A stretch of 64,000 nucleotides of DNA from Streptomyces sp. NBC_00464 (GCF_036013915.1 NZ_CP107899.1:6972001-7036000); one strand, 5' to 3'. Counted from the stretch's first letter, positions 43,780-52,052 are shown. The notes: generated from the letters alone by a model not told the origin. Made by a program: numbers and translations.

Positions 43780-44247
43780 ATGTCACGCTTCGAGGTCACA
43801 CCGATAGGTACGGTCCGCAACGACCGGACGGACGTCCAGCACACGGACAACTGGGGTTCCGTCCGCAGCACGATCACCGTCGACGAGCGCTTCGGCGATG
43901 CGTGCCTCCAGGGATTGGAGGGCTTCTCCCACGTGGAGGTCCTTTTCGTCTTCGACCGGTTCCCGGAAAGCGCCGACTACCGTGAGCCCCACCCGTATCG
44001 CGGCCGCCCCGACCTCCCGCCCGTTGGTGTCTTCGCCGGCCGCGGCCCCCGCAGGCCGAACCGCATCGGGGTGACGTGTTGCGCCATCGAATCCGTCGAT
44101 GGCCGCGAACTGACGGTGGTGGGCCTCGACGCGGTCTCCGGCACCCCGGTCATCGACCTGAAGCCGACGATGGCGGAGTTTTGCGCAGTGAACATCCAAC
44201 AGCCGGAATGGGTGAGCCGCTTGATGTCGGAGTACTTTCAGCCATAG
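43780..44247 (+). CDS. trmO: tRNA (N6-threonylcarbamoyladenosine37-N6)-methyltransferase TrmO
   Basis: 155 residues of the TsaA/TrmO family, which use S-adenosylmethionine to methylate t6A37 of certain tRNAs in a beta-barrel fold unlike classic methyltransferases. Signatures are FEVTPIGTVRNDRTDVQHT at the N-terminus, GLEGFSHVEVLFVFDRF, GVFAGRGPRRPNRIGVTCCAIESVDGRELTVVGLDAVSGTPVIDLKP. The R-P-N-R-I-G motif is the family hallmark. ATG 43780. Confidence 0.92.
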   Translation: MSRFEVTPIGTVRNDRTDVQHTDNWGSVRSTITVDERFGDACLQGLEGFSHVEVLFVFDRFPESADYREPHPYRGRPDLPPVGVFAGRGPRRPNRIGVTCCAIESVDGRELTVVGLDAVSGTPVIDLKPTMAEFCAVNIQQPEWVSRLMSEYFQP

Positions 44248-44484
44248 GACGGATCCGTCCGCGGGAACCCAGAAGCCCTGCTCCTGCGTTCAGCGCCTCG
44301 TGGGCTCGGTCAGCTGCTCACAGGTATGTCAGGTATGTCGGGAGTGGCGAAGCCCGCTCGACTATCGGAACCCGGCGGTGGAAGCCGAAGGCGGTGATCG
44401 AGGCGGTGGCCGAAGGGCAGCTGAAAACGTCTCACACTGGAGGGCGAGGGCCCCGTTGTCAGTGCCGGACGGTTTACTGACGGC

Positions 44485-44922
44485 ATGACCACCGCACATC
44501 ACCTCCGCCTCATCGACGGGATGCGCACCCGAGAGTTTCCCGCGGATCACATCCGATCGGGTTCGGGAGTCAGCGGGCCCGGCTACCACAGGGCGTCCTT
44601 GCACGCCGACGACGATCACTGGGACGATGACGAGGTGGGGCGGCTGGAGCACCGTGCGCAGTGTCTCGCGGAGCATGAGGCCCTGATCACCGTGCTTGGC
44701 GCACGCTGGGGCGAGCCGCAGTTGATCAGCTTGTGGAGTGCCCAGGAGCGAATGATGTCGGGTGAGGAGATACCCGACCCGTGGGCCGAAACCATTGCGG
44801 GCTGTGAGTATCTCCGGCTCTGGAACATAGAGAGTCGGTGGATCGCCCTGGCGCTGTATCTGGAGGAGGAGGGCCTCGGGTGCGAGCTCAGCGTGGTGGT
44901 GACGGAGATCGATCCTCCGTGA
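44485..44922 (+). CDS. acidic hypothetical protein
   Basis: 145 residues, not recognised. It is acidic and Trp-containing: DDDHWDDDEVGRLEHRAQCLAEHEALITVLGARWGEPQLISLWSAQERM and EYLRLWNIESRWIALALYLEEEGLGCELSVVV. The alternation of helix and beta strands suggests a small soluble domain. It is preceded by 237 bp without a supported gene, in which CAGGTATGT occurs twice in tandem (44331-44348). It ends upstream of a long hairpin that separates it from the split mug gene. Confidence 0.55.
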   Translation: MTTAHHLRLIDGMRTREFPADHIRSGSGVSGPGYHRASLHADDDHWDDDEVGRLEHRAQCLAEHEALITVLGARWGEPQLISLWSAQERMMSGEEIPDPWAETIAGCEYLRLWNIESRWIALALYLEEEGLGCELSVVVTEIDPP

Positions 44923-45235
44923 GTTCTGTCGCGGGGCGGCGGGGCGGGGTAGCAGTGCGGGGCCAGGGCATGCGCGAGGTGCTGCGGGCATGAAGGCATG
45001 AGGGCGTGCAGGGGCGTGCAGGAGCGTAGCCGTAGCGTGAGGCGCGATTCACCCCGTTGAGTCCCTGGGGCAGTGCCCGTCCCGCGCCTGTGCCGGGTCC
45101 GGCCCTGCTGGGGTCGTGGCGCTGTCTGACAACGGGGGCCCGGGACCGTTCCGGCAGGGAGGTCGGGCGTCGGCGGCGCTGTCGCGACGGACGTGTGTCC
45201 GGCGCGACAGCGCCGCCGGAAGGCGCGTTCGGTCG
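44923..45235. other. 313-bp convergent intergenic region before the mug fragment
   Basis: The first half contains short tandem duplications (GGGCGTGCAGG repeated around 45002-45022; GCATGAAG/GCATGAGG). The second half contains the 48-bp hairpin listed separately. No coding sequence is supported. Confidence 0.5.
45171..45218. terminator. 48-nt near-perfect hairpin (16 + 5 bp stem)
   Basis: CGGCGGCGCTGTCGCG (45171-45186) pairs exactly with CGCGACAGCGCCGCCG (45203-45218); after one A/G mismatch the stem continues CGGAC/GTCCG around a GTGT loop. It lies 18 bp beyond the mug stop (-) and after the hypothetical gene (+), so a bidirectional terminator is likely. Confidence 0.75.
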
Positions 45236-45639
45236 TCAGGCCTCAGTGGTGGGGCTCGTGGGGTCCGAGTCGACGGCCGACCGGAGACGTCCGTACTCAT
45301 CGGCCATGGAGCTGATGGTCCAGTGGGCGTTCAGGCCGCTGGGGTTGGGCAGCGCCCAGACGCGGGCCCCGCCGATCCGCCGGTCCTGCGGCCCGATGCG
45401 GGCCTGTCGCTCGCCGAATGCCGTCCGGTAGGCCGTGATCCCGACGACGGCCAGCCATTGTGGTCGCAGCTCCTCGACCTTCGAGGTGAGGAGCCGGCCT
45501 CCGGCGCGGAATTCCTCAGCTGACAGTTCGTCGGCCCGGGCTGTGGCTCGGGCGACCACATTGGTGATGCCCAGTCCGTGGAGGAGCAGTTCGGACTGCT
45601 CGCAGGGCTTCAGTTGCCGCGGGGTGAACCCCGACCGAT
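45236..45639 (-). pseudogene. mug: mug, 3' part, separated by transposon insertion
   Basis: These 404 bp encode the C-terminal 134 residues of a G:T/U mismatch-specific DNA glycosylase: HRSGFTPRQLKPCEQSELLLHGLGITNVVAR, then KVEELRPQWLAVVGITAYRTAFGE and GGARVWALPNPSGLNAHWT, which holds the family's N-P-S-G motif that interacts with the base opposite the lesion. No start codon or ribosome binding site of its own belongs to it; the frame is merely open into the element. Together with 50377-50536 it makes 564 bp, exactly 188 codons with the stop. Ends 18 bp before the long hairpin. Confidence 0.9.
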
Positions 45640-45645
45640 GCACCG
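45640..45645. other. left 6-nt core (GCACCG), brought in with the element
   Basis: It abuts the left inverted repeat directly. Keeping this core on excision would give mug codons for FWPAVHRSG instead of FWPVLHRSGF, so it is not the original target sequence. GCACCG also occurs at 50380-50385 by partial overlap with flanking mug sequence. Confidence 0.7.
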
Positions 45646-45655
45646 TTATCTGCAC
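45646..45655 (+). repeat. left terminal inverted repeat, TTATCTGCAC
   Basis: Nine of ten bases match the right-end repeat (TTCTCTGCAC read inward at 50376-50367). Directly abuts the left core. Confidence 0.7.
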
Positions 45656-45710
45656 CATCTCTTCTCGTTGATCGCGGTGACGGTCCCCGAGATCAACGAG
45701 GAGAGTGGAA

Positions 45711-46907
45711 GTGGACCTGCGACACGAACTCATGGAGGGACGGGCGGATATTCCCCGCGTCGGGGCTGTGCTCCCGGCGCGAGGCGTCCATCCGCCGTAC
45801 ATCGTCGTCAACGGGTACGACGACGAGATCAAGCCGGTCACCGCGTACCTGCGGGACCTGGCCCTCAACGACAGCAGTCCGCTGACGGTCCGCAGCTACG
45901 GGTACGGGCTGCTGCGCTGGTTCCGGCTGCTGTGGCTGCTCGGTGTGACCTGGGAGAAGGCGACCGAGGCCGAGACGGCTGCTCTGACCGGCTGGCTGCG
46001 CTCGGCGGTGAACCCGCAGCGCCGACGGAAATCGGCGGACGGACCGGCCCCGGGCTCGGTGAATCTGCGGACCGGGAAGCCGGTGCTGCGGGCCGGGTAC
46101 GCACCGCGGACGATCAACCACGCCTTGTCGGTGGTCAGCGGGTTCTACGAGTTCCACGCCCACCAGGGCAACGGTCCGGTCACCAACCCGGTCCCCGTCT
46201 CGCCGCAGCGTCGCCGGGCGCTGGCCCACCGCAGCCCGCTGGAGCCCAAGCCGGTGCTCGGCCGGGCCCGGCTGCGGCAGAAGGTCGCCGACCGACCGCC
46301 CCGGTCGATCCCCGACCAGCTGTGGGACGAGCTGTTCGAGCGCATGGGCTGCGAGCGCGACCGCGCTCTGCTGGAGTTCTACGTCTCCAGCGGCGCCCGC
46401 GCCGAGGAACTGCTCGGCGTCGGCATCGGCGATCTCGACTGGGCGGGCCAGAAGATCTACGTGATCTCCAAGGGCACGCGGGAACGCCAGGCGGTTCCGG
46501 CCTCGCCGCAGGCGTTCGTGCGCCTGGCCCGCTACCTCGATGAGATCGGCACCCCGCCGACGGACGGGCCGTTGTGGCGGACCCGTCGCGGGGCGGACCG
46601 GCCGATGTCCTACTGGGCGATGCGCCGCGTCCTCCAGCGCGCCAACGAGGCACTGGGCACCAACTGGACCCTGCACGACCTGCGGCACACCGCCGCCAAC
46701 CGGATGGCCAACGGCGGCAAGCTCACCCTGCCCGAGGTCCAGGCCGTCCTGCGCCACGCCAACATCCAGACCACCAGCCGCTACCTGGCGGTCCGCGTCG
46801 AGGAGATCTTCGACAAGCTCACCGAGCACTACAACGCCCCGCGCATTGAGCGGAGCTACCCCACCGGCTATGCCGCCGACGACATCGCGGCGGTGTTCGG
46901 TGCCTGA
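45711..46907 (+). CDS. tyrosine recombinase, TnpA-like
   Basis: 398 residues from GTG 45711 (GAGGAG with a suitable spacer; GTG 45705 is too close to that site). N-terminal SAM-like core-binding domain (SPLTVRSYGYGLLRWFRLLWLLGVTWEKAT) and a C-terminal catalytic domain with the complete set: Arg in SSGARAEELLGV (about 230), Lys in VISKGTRER, H-x-x-R in LHDLRHTAANRM (about 323-326), His in LRHANIQTT and Tyr in SRYLAVR (about 358). Size and position match TnpA of Tn554. It overlaps the next gene by eight bases. Confidence 0.9.
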   Translation: MDLRHELMEGRADIPRVGAVLPARGVHPPYIVVNGYDDEIKPVTAYLRDLALNDSSPLTVRSYGYGLLRWFRLLWLLGVTWEKATEAETAALTGWLRSAVNPQRRRKSADGPAPGSVNLRTGKPVLRAGYAPRTINHALSVVSGFYEFHAHQGNGPVTNPVPVSPQRRRALAHRSPLEPKPVLGRARLRQKVADRPPRSIPDQLWDELFERMGCERDRALLEFYVSSGARAEELLGVGIGDLDWAGQKIYVISKGTRERQAVPASPQAFVRLARYLDEIGTPPTDGPLWRTRRGADRPMSYWAMRRVLQRANEALGTNWTLHDLRHTAANRMANGGKLTLPEVQAVLRHANIQTTSRYLAVRVEEIFDKLTEHYNAPRIERSYPTGYAADDIAAVFGA

Positions 46908-49362
46908 GACGCAGCTCCGTACCACCGGCCTCAGCCGCCGCCACGGCCCGGTCGCCGAGGGCCTCCAGTTCCCCAGCCGCTTCGTCGGCGGCCCAATCAC
47001 ACCGGAGCCCGCCGTCGCGGCTACGCCTCCGCGGCCGCATGGAGAGTTTGCAACCGCCTCCGTCTCAGCCCTGTCGCAGGTGGCCGGCTCCTCCTCGATC
47101 TGGCCCGACAGGCCCCGCGCCACCCGCCTGAACTGGAAAGACTCCACGCGCGTGCTGCTGGAGTACCTCCTCACCTTCCCCGGGAAGAGGTGGCAGGAGC
47201 GATGGGACGCCAGCCCGCTGGGGCAGGGGCAGATCGCTGCGGAAGAGGTGGGATCGCGCCGGACTACGGGCAACGGCGTCGTCGCTGGAATCCGGGCTCT
47301 GTACTGCCTGCGAGTCATCCAGCCGACACCGCTCGCCTTCCGGCGCAATCCTCTGCCGAACTACGGGGCGATGTTCATGGCCGCCCAGGAGGATCCGCTC
47401 CTGCACGAATACGCCGAGCAGGTGCGCGCCCACCAGTTCCGCCAGGTGCACCGCCGCGACGCGATCAACGAGCTGTGCATGCTGCTGACCATCCAGGGCG
47501 TCGCCCTCAGCGATGTCACCCCGGCCGCGTTGCTGCACTTCACCCATGAGAACCGGAAGGCACGTTCCAGCCTGAAACCGGGCAGTCCGGTGTCCAACCG
47601 CCTGATCGGCCGGGGCGTCTGGAACGTCTTGCACGCGATGGGGCACTTTCCTCCCTCCACGCCCGAGTCGATGCGGGCCGCCCTGCTGCGCGGACAGCGC
47701 AGCATCGAGGAACTCGTCGATCAGTACGAGATCTCCAACCAGGCCGTGCGCGGCCTGCTCATCAACTACTTCGCCCGCCGCAAGGCCGACACCGACTACG
47801 CCACCCTCAAGGACCTCATCTGCAAGCTCACCCGCCATTTCTGGAAGAACATCGAAACGATCAACCCGGACCAGACCGACCTGCGGATCTCACCGGAGGA
47901 CTACACGACCTGGCGCCAGATGATCACCGTCAAGGACGACGGCAAGCCCCGCGTCGGCCAGGACAGCATCGTCATCGCACTGCGCAGCTTCTACTACGAC
48001 CTGCACACCTGGGCCGCCGAGGAGCCCGAACGCTGGGCGGTCTGGGTCGCCCCCTGCCCGGTCCCTCCCGCTGAACTGCGCGGGCTGGGCGCCCGGCGCC
48101 GGCGCGTCAACGAGCGCTCCGCCGACCGCACCCGTCAGCGCCAGCCGCTGCTTCCGCTGCTGGTCAACCACGTCGAGACCCGATACGACCGGGCCCGCCT
48201 GCTGCTGGAACGGGCCGACAAGGCCGCCGAGGACGAGGTGTTCACCCATGAGGGCACCGAGTACCGGCGCGTCATCAGCGAATCAGACCGTAAGTTCCTG
48301 CGTCACGGCGACGCGGTCCCCACCCGCGTCCGGGAGGTCGACAGCGGGCGGATCATCCACATCGGCACCGATGAGGAGGCCGCCTTCTGGGAATGGGCCA
48401 CGGTCGAGACCCTGCGGCACTCAGGCGTGCGCATCGAAGAGCTCTGCGAACTGACCCACCTGGGCATCCGCCAATATCAGCGGGCAGACGGCGAGGTCAT
48501 CGCGCTCCTGGTCATCGCGCCCTCGAAGACCGACCGCGAGCGCGTCATCCCGATGTCCGCCGAGCTCTTCCACGTCGTCGCCTCGGTCATCCGCCGCCAC
48601 ACCCGCACCGGCCGGCCGATCCCGCTGGTCAGCCGGTTCGACTACCACGACAAGGTGTGGAGCGCACCGATGCCGTTCCTCTTCCAGCGGCAGAACGGCA
48701 CGACCCCGATGGTCTTCAGCAGCGCGACCTTCCAGGTCATGCTCGCCAGGCTCTGCGAACAGCTCGCCGAGACGCACCACGAATTCCGAGGGCTGAAGTT
48801 CACCCCGCACGACTTCCGAAGGATCTTCGCGACGGAACTCGTCAACAGCGGACTGCCCATCCACATCGGCGCCGCCCTGCTGGGCCACCTCAACATCCAA
48901 ACCACTCGTGGATACGTCGCGGTCTTCGACGAGGACGTCGTCCGCCACTACCAGGAGCACCTCCAGCACCGACGCCATATCCGTCCCCAAGGCGAGTACC
49001 GCGACGCGACCAACGAGGAGTGGTCCGAATTCGAGGAACACTTCGACCGGCGCAAAGTCGAACTCGGCTCCTGCGGACGTCCCTACGGCACCCCCTGCCA
49101 ACACGAACACGCATGCATCCGCTGCCCGGTGCTCCACATCAGCCCGAAGATGCTCGGCCGCCTCGAAGAACTCGAAGCCGACCTCCTCGCCCGCCTACGG
49201 CGGGCCGAGGAAGAGAACTGGCTTGGTGAGGTCGAGGGCATCAACCTCACACTCACCTTCCTCCGCGCCAAGCGCGACGAAACCCAACGCCGGACACGAC
49301 GTCCCGCCGTCGATCTGGGCATCCCGCAGCCCCGGCCCCGCGCGACGGGGGGCAAAGAATGA
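46900..49362 (+). CDS. large tyrosine recombinase, TnpB-like, with C-terminal Cys cluster
   Basis: 820 residues from GTG 46900, which overlaps the stop of the first recombinase by eight bases. The N-terminal 480 residues are helical and contain the family's DNA-binding part. The catalytic domain has Arg in HSGVRIEELCEL (about 511), Lys in APSKTDRERVIP, H-x-x-R in TPHDFRRIFATE (about 637), His in LLGHLNIQTTRGY and Tyr (about 671). A C-x7-C-x5-C-x2-C cluster (about 724-741) may bind zinc. Tn554 TnpB is 630 residues, so this one is about 190 longer. Stops exactly at the end of the convergent NTase gene. Confidence 0.88.
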   Translation: MPETQLRTTGLSRRHGPVAEGLQFPSRFVGGPITPEPAVAATPPRPHGEFATASVSALSQVAGSSSIWPDRPRATRLNWKDSTRVLLEYLLTFPGKRWQERWDASPLGQGQIAAEEVGSRRTTGNGVVAGIRALYCLRVIQPTPLAFRRNPLPNYGAMFMAAQEDPLLHEYAEQVRAHQFRQVHRRDAINELCMLLTIQGVALSDVTPAALLHFTHENRKARSSLKPGSPVSNRLIGRGVWNVLHAMGHFPPSTPESMRAALLRGQRSIEELVDQYEISNQAVRGLLINYFARRKADTDYATLKDLICKLTRHFWKNIETINPDQTDLRISPEDYTTWRQMITVKDDGKPRVGQDSIVIALRSFYYDLHTWAAEEPERWAVWVAPCPVPPAELRGLGARRRRVNERSADRTRQRQPLLPLLVNHVETRYDRARLLLERADKAAEDEVFTHEGTEYRRVISESDRKFLRHGDAVPTRVREVDSGRIIHIGTDEEAAFWEWATVETLRHSGVRIEELCELTHLGIRQYQRADGEVIALLVIAPSKTDRERVIPMSAELFHVVASVIRRHTRTGRPIPLVSRFDYHDKVWSAPMPFLFQRQNGTTPMVFSSATFQVMLARLCEQLAETHHEFRGLKFTPHDFRRIFATELVNSGLPIHIGAALLGHLNIQTTRGYVAVFDEDVVRHYQEHLQHRRHIRPQGEYRDATNEEWSEFEEHFDRRKVELGSCGRPYGTPCQHEHACIRCPVLHISPKMLGRLEELEADLLARLRRAEEENWLGEVEGINLTLTFLRAKRDETQRRTRRPAVDLGIPQPRPRATGGKE

Positions 49363-50106
49363 TCACTTCGGCCGGTGGTCCGGCCCCGGACGCATCAACA
49401 GCAGATCCTCGCCCCAGGCATCCAGCGTGGGCCCGAGGCCGGCTTTTCGTGTCACGGCCTCGACCCGTCCGAAGAGCCGCCGCTGGAAGTCCAGGTCACC
49501 AGTCCCCGAGATCCGTCCGATCGCGTCCAGAAGCATGCCTGTTTCCCATCCCGGCAGGGGGAATCTCTCCAGCTCCCACTCCAGGTACTTGTTATAGGGA
49601 CGCGGGCGACGATCCAGCGTGAACAACAGGTCCAGGAGGAAGCCCACGCTGTCGGCTGCGTCGAGACGGGCGGCCAGCAGGTGGCCGTCTCGGGCGTTCT
49701 TGACTGATCGATACAGAGAGTTGGCATAGGCATCCAGCCAACCAGCCGCCGCCTGAAACGCCTCGTCGCTGTCAAGCTGCCCCTTGGCAGCGACGAGCTT
49801 GGCGATTTCGCCGTCGAGCCGGTCGATCACAATCTGGGCGCGACTGAGGGCATAACGCTCATAGCCGCCGAGCCGACGGAAATCGTCGACCGTGGTGACG
49901 ACGACATCGACCTCAGCGGAACGGTGACCGTCGAGATCCAAAAGGCCGGTATCCAGCCCCTCTGCCACGATGACGTACACATCGCGGTCGGAATGCTCGG
50001 TGGCCATGCCGTCGTGAGCGTGAGAGCCCTTGAGGACGAGTCCGACGACTGCGGGGTCGGTTGCTGCGCGGGCGAGCAACGCCTCATAGGTCAGCTTGGG
50101 AATCAT
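49363..50106 (-). CDS. nucleotidyltransferase-domain cargo gene of the transposon
   Basis: 247 residues. The Pol-beta-like nucleotidyltransferase motif is complete: VLKGSHAHDGMATEHSDRDVYVIV with G-S-x(11)-S-D-x-D, and a third Asp in AEVDVVVTTV. The C-terminal half is a helical domain with YNKYLEWELERFPLPGWETGMLLDAIGRI. The arrangement resembles aminoglycoside or lincosamide nucleotidyltransferases and MNT-type antitoxins; no HEPN partner is present, so a modifying or resistance role is more likely than a toxin-antitoxin system. Not a proven resistance gene. ATG 50106. Its stop adjoins the TnpB-like stop without a gap. Codon use is less GC-biased than neighbours. Confidence 0.8.
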   Translation of the reverse strand: MIPKLTYEALLARAATDPAVVGLVLKGSHAHDGMATEHSDRDVYVIVAEGLDTGLLDLDGHRSAEVDVVVTTVDDFRRLGGYERYALSRAQIVIDRLDGEIAKLVAAKGQLDSDEAFQAAAGWLDAYANSLYRSVKNARDGHLLAARLDAADSVGFLLDLLFTLDRRPRPYNKYLEWELERFPLPGWETGMLLDAIGRISGTGDLDFQRRLFGRVEAVTRKAGLGPTLDAWGEDLLLMRPGPDHRPK

Positions 50107-50376
50107 GCCGTGATCTCCAGTGAGTTGGACGGACTGCACAGGCCGAACAGCCCTCGCCGCCACACCGACGGGAGAGCGGTCACTCCGTCTGCGACGGCCG
50201 CAATGCCGCCGCCCTGAAGATCAACGCACGTTCAGAACGTTACCGGCTCCGGCCTACGGCCGCAGCCCCTTTCCCATCCCGGCTGCGGCCACCGGCCTGA
50301 GCCGTTGAAACCGAATCAGGAGACTCATTGACGAACTACCTGCGAGGCATAACACGAACGAGTGAAGTGCAGAGAA
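50107..50376. other. right end region of the transposon
   Basis: 270 bp upstream of the nucleotidyltransferase gene, so it must contain its promoter. It ends in the right inverted repeat. The part 50256-50310 is rich in CGGCC/GGCCG runs; no further gene is supported. Confidence 0.5.
50367..50376 (-). repeat. right terminal inverted repeat, TTCTCTGCAC on minus strand
   Basis: Matches the left-end repeat in nine of ten bases and directly abuts the right core. Confidence 0.7.
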
Positions 50377-50382
50377 GGAGCA
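50377..50382. other. right 6-nt core (GGAGCA), original target
   Basis: Read on the mug strand it is TGCTCC. Joining the base before it to the 3' mug fragment gives codons for V-L-H-R, which restores the family sequence FWPVLHRSGF. It is therefore taken as the untouched target core. Confidence 0.75.
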
Positions 50383-50536
50383 CCGGCCAGAAACGATTAC
50401 CGGGGAAGGCGAAGTGATGGCCCGTGGCACCTGTCATCAAGCTCGGGTTGATTCCGCAGAACAGTACGCGCAGGCCGCCCGAGACCACATCGGGAACAAT
50501 GCGGTCGCGGGCGGCCAGAAGCTGTTCGGGTGTCAC
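50377..50536 (-). pseudogene. mug: mug, 5' part, truncated by the transposon
   Basis: GTG 50536 begins VTPEQLLAARDRIVPDVVSGGLRVLFCGINPSLMTG and GHHFAFPGNRFWPVL, the N-terminal and active-site part of a Mug-type glycosylase. G-I-N-P-S in place of the catalytic N of E. coli Mug (N18) is retained as NP. After codon 53 the frame enters the element and stops at 50336, giving a 66-residue product with 12 foreign residues. The gene begins 19 bp after the purB stop, same strand, so it was probably a purB-mug operon. Confidence 0.9.
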
Positions 50537-50555
50537 CGGTCGGTGGTCCGGTGCA

Positions 50556-51998
50556 TCAGAGGATCGAGCCCGGTGTGTAACCGGCGGCCTCCGGGTGCTG
50601 CTTGGTGATCTCCTCGATCCGGCCGACGAGCGCGGTGACCTGATCGCCCGCAGCGCCCGTGAAGGAGAGCTTGTCAGCCATGAGTTCGTCCAGCTGCGCG
50701 CGGTCGAGCGGAATGCGCTCGTCTGCCGCGAGCTTGTCCAGCAGTTCGTTGCGCTCCGTGCCCTGCTCGCGCATCGCGAGCGCGGACGCGACCGCGTTCT
50801 CCTTGATGGCCTCGTGGGCGACCTCGCGGCCGACACCGGCGCGAACCGCGCCCATCAGCACCTTGGTCGTGGCGAGGAAGGGCAGGTAACGGTCCAGCTC
50901 GCGAGCGACGACGGCGGGGAACGCACCGAATTCGTCGAGCACCGTCAGGAAGGTCTCCACCAGACCATCGAACGCGAAGAACGCGTCCGGCAGTGCCACC
51001 CGGCGGACCACGGAGCAGGACACATCGCCCTCGTTCCACTGGTCGCCCGCCAGCTCACCGGTCATCGACGCGTAACCCCGCAGGATGACCATCAGGCCGT
51101 TGACGCGCTCGCAGGAGCGGGTGTTCATCTTGTGAGGCATGGCGGACGAGCCGACCTGGCCCGGCTTGAAGCCCTCGGTCACCAGTTCGTGGCCGGCCAT
51201 CAGCCGGATGGTCTTCGCGACCGAGGAAGGGGCCGCGGCCAGCTGCACCAGGGCCGTCACCACGTCATAGTCGAGCGAGCGCGGGTAGACCTGGCCGACC
51301 GAAGTGAAGGCCTGCGCGAAGCCGAGGTGTCCGGCGATGCGCTGCTCCAGCTCGGCGAGCTTCGCGGCGTCCCCGCCCAGCAGGTCGAGCATGTCCTGGG
51401 CCGTGCCGACGGGGCCCTTGATTCCGCGGAGCGGGTAGCGGCCCAGCAGGTCCTCAAGCCGTCCGTAGGCCACCAGCAGCTCGTCCGCCGCGGTGGCGAA
51501 GCGCTTGCCGAGCGTTGTGGCCTGAGCGGCGACATTGTGGGACCGGCCGGCGATGACCAGTTCGCGGTACTCACCGGCGAGCTTGCCGAGCCGGGCCAGG
51601 ACCGCCACCGTGCGGTCGCGCATCAGTTCCAACGACAGTCGGATCTGGAGCTGCTCGACGTTCTCCGTCAGGTCGCGGGAGGTCATTCCCTTGTGGACCT
51701 GCTCGTGGCCGGCGAGGGCGTTGAACTCCTCGATTCGGGCCTTGACGTCGTGCCGGGTCACCTTCTCGCGCTCGGCGATCGAGGCCAGGTCGACCTGGTC
51801 GAGGACGCGCTCGTAATCGGCGAGGGCCGCGTCGGGTACCTCGATCCCGAGGTCCTTCTGGGCGCGCAGCACCGCCAGCCACAGCTGACGTTCCAGCTTC
51901 ACCTTCTGCTCGGGGGACCAGAGGACAGCCAGCTCCGTAGAGGCGTAGCGGCCGGCCAGGACATTGGGGATGCGAGGCTTCGCAGACACAGCAGTCAC
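50556..51998 (-). CDS. purB: adenylosuccinate lyase
   Basis: 480 residues, the length of Streptomyces PurB. It acts twice in purine synthesis (SAICAR to AICAR, adenylosuccinate to AMP). The family signature is SSAMPHKMNTRSCERVNGL (fumarase/ASL SS-x-M-P-x-K-x-N). Catalytic His residues lie in GMTSRDLTENVEQLQ and GRSHNVAAQATTLGKRF. GTG 51998 begins TAVSAKPRIPNVLAGRYAST, the usual N-terminus; no ribosome binding site is visible, and the promoter placement implies a nearly leaderless transcript. Confidence 0.96.
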   Translation of the reverse strand: MTAVSAKPRIPNVLAGRYASTELAVLWSPEQKVKLERQLWLAVLRAQKDLGIEVPDAALADYERVLDQVDLASIAEREKVTRHDVKARIEEFNALAGHEQVHKGMTSRDLTENVEQLQIRLSLELMRDRTVAVLARLGKLAGEYRELVIAGRSHNVAAQATTLGKRFATAADELLVAYGRLEDLLGRYPLRGIKGPVGTAQDMLDLLGGDAAKLAELEQRIAGHLGFAQAFTSVGQVYPRSLDYDVVTALVQLAAAPSSVAKTIRLMAGHELVTEGFKPGQVGSSAMPHKMNTRSCERVNGLMVILRGYASMTGELAGDQWNEGDVSCSVVRRVALPDAFFAFDGLVETFLTVLDEFGAFPAVVARELDRYLPFLATTKVLMGAVRAGVGREVAHEAIKENAVASALAMREQGTERNELLDKLAADERIPLDRAQLDELMADKLSFTGAAGDQVTALVGRIEEITKQHPEAAGYTPGSIL

Positions 51999-52052
51999 GT
52001 GTCCAGATTCTACTGGCGGTTTGTGCAGGTCGGCGCCGCCCCCGGTTTGTGC
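51999..52052 (-). promoter_or_regulatory. purB promoter, near-leaderless, with direct repeats
   Basis: A -10 element TAGAAT (52012-52007 on the minus strand) ends eight bases before the GTG, placing transcription start at or within one or two bases of it. Upstream are two copies of GCACAAACCG (minus strand; 52026-52017 and 52052-52043), 26 bp apart, overlapping the -35 region: a possible regulator site. Confidence 0.55.

Larger units (their letters stand above)
45646..50376 (+). mobile_element. Tn554-like transposon inserted in mug
   Basis: 4731 bp between the two 6-nt cores. Content: a 65-bp left end, two overlapping tyrosine recombinase genes (398 and 820 residues) like tnpA-tnpB of Tn554, a convergent nucleotidyltransferase gene, and a 270-bp right end. 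No tnpC-like gene is seen. The ends carry 10-bp inverted repeats with one mismatch and there is no ordinary target-site duplication. Tn554 is known to insert with exchange of different 6-nt cores and to carry an adenylyltransferase gene; both traits are matched here. Being intact, the element could be active. Confidence 0.85.

Noticed and set aside
49924..50217. 97-residue plus-strand frame at the right end of the transposon, possible TnpC
   Set aside because: It lies mostly antisense to the nucleotidyltransferase gene and has no helical TnpC-like character.
45640..50385. GCACCG at 45640-45645 and 50380-50385 as a simple 6-bp target-site duplication
   Set aside because: Removing the element on that basis gives FWPVHRSG, one residue short of the family sequence. 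The core-exchange model restores FWPVLHRSGF and places both cores directly next to the inverted repeats.
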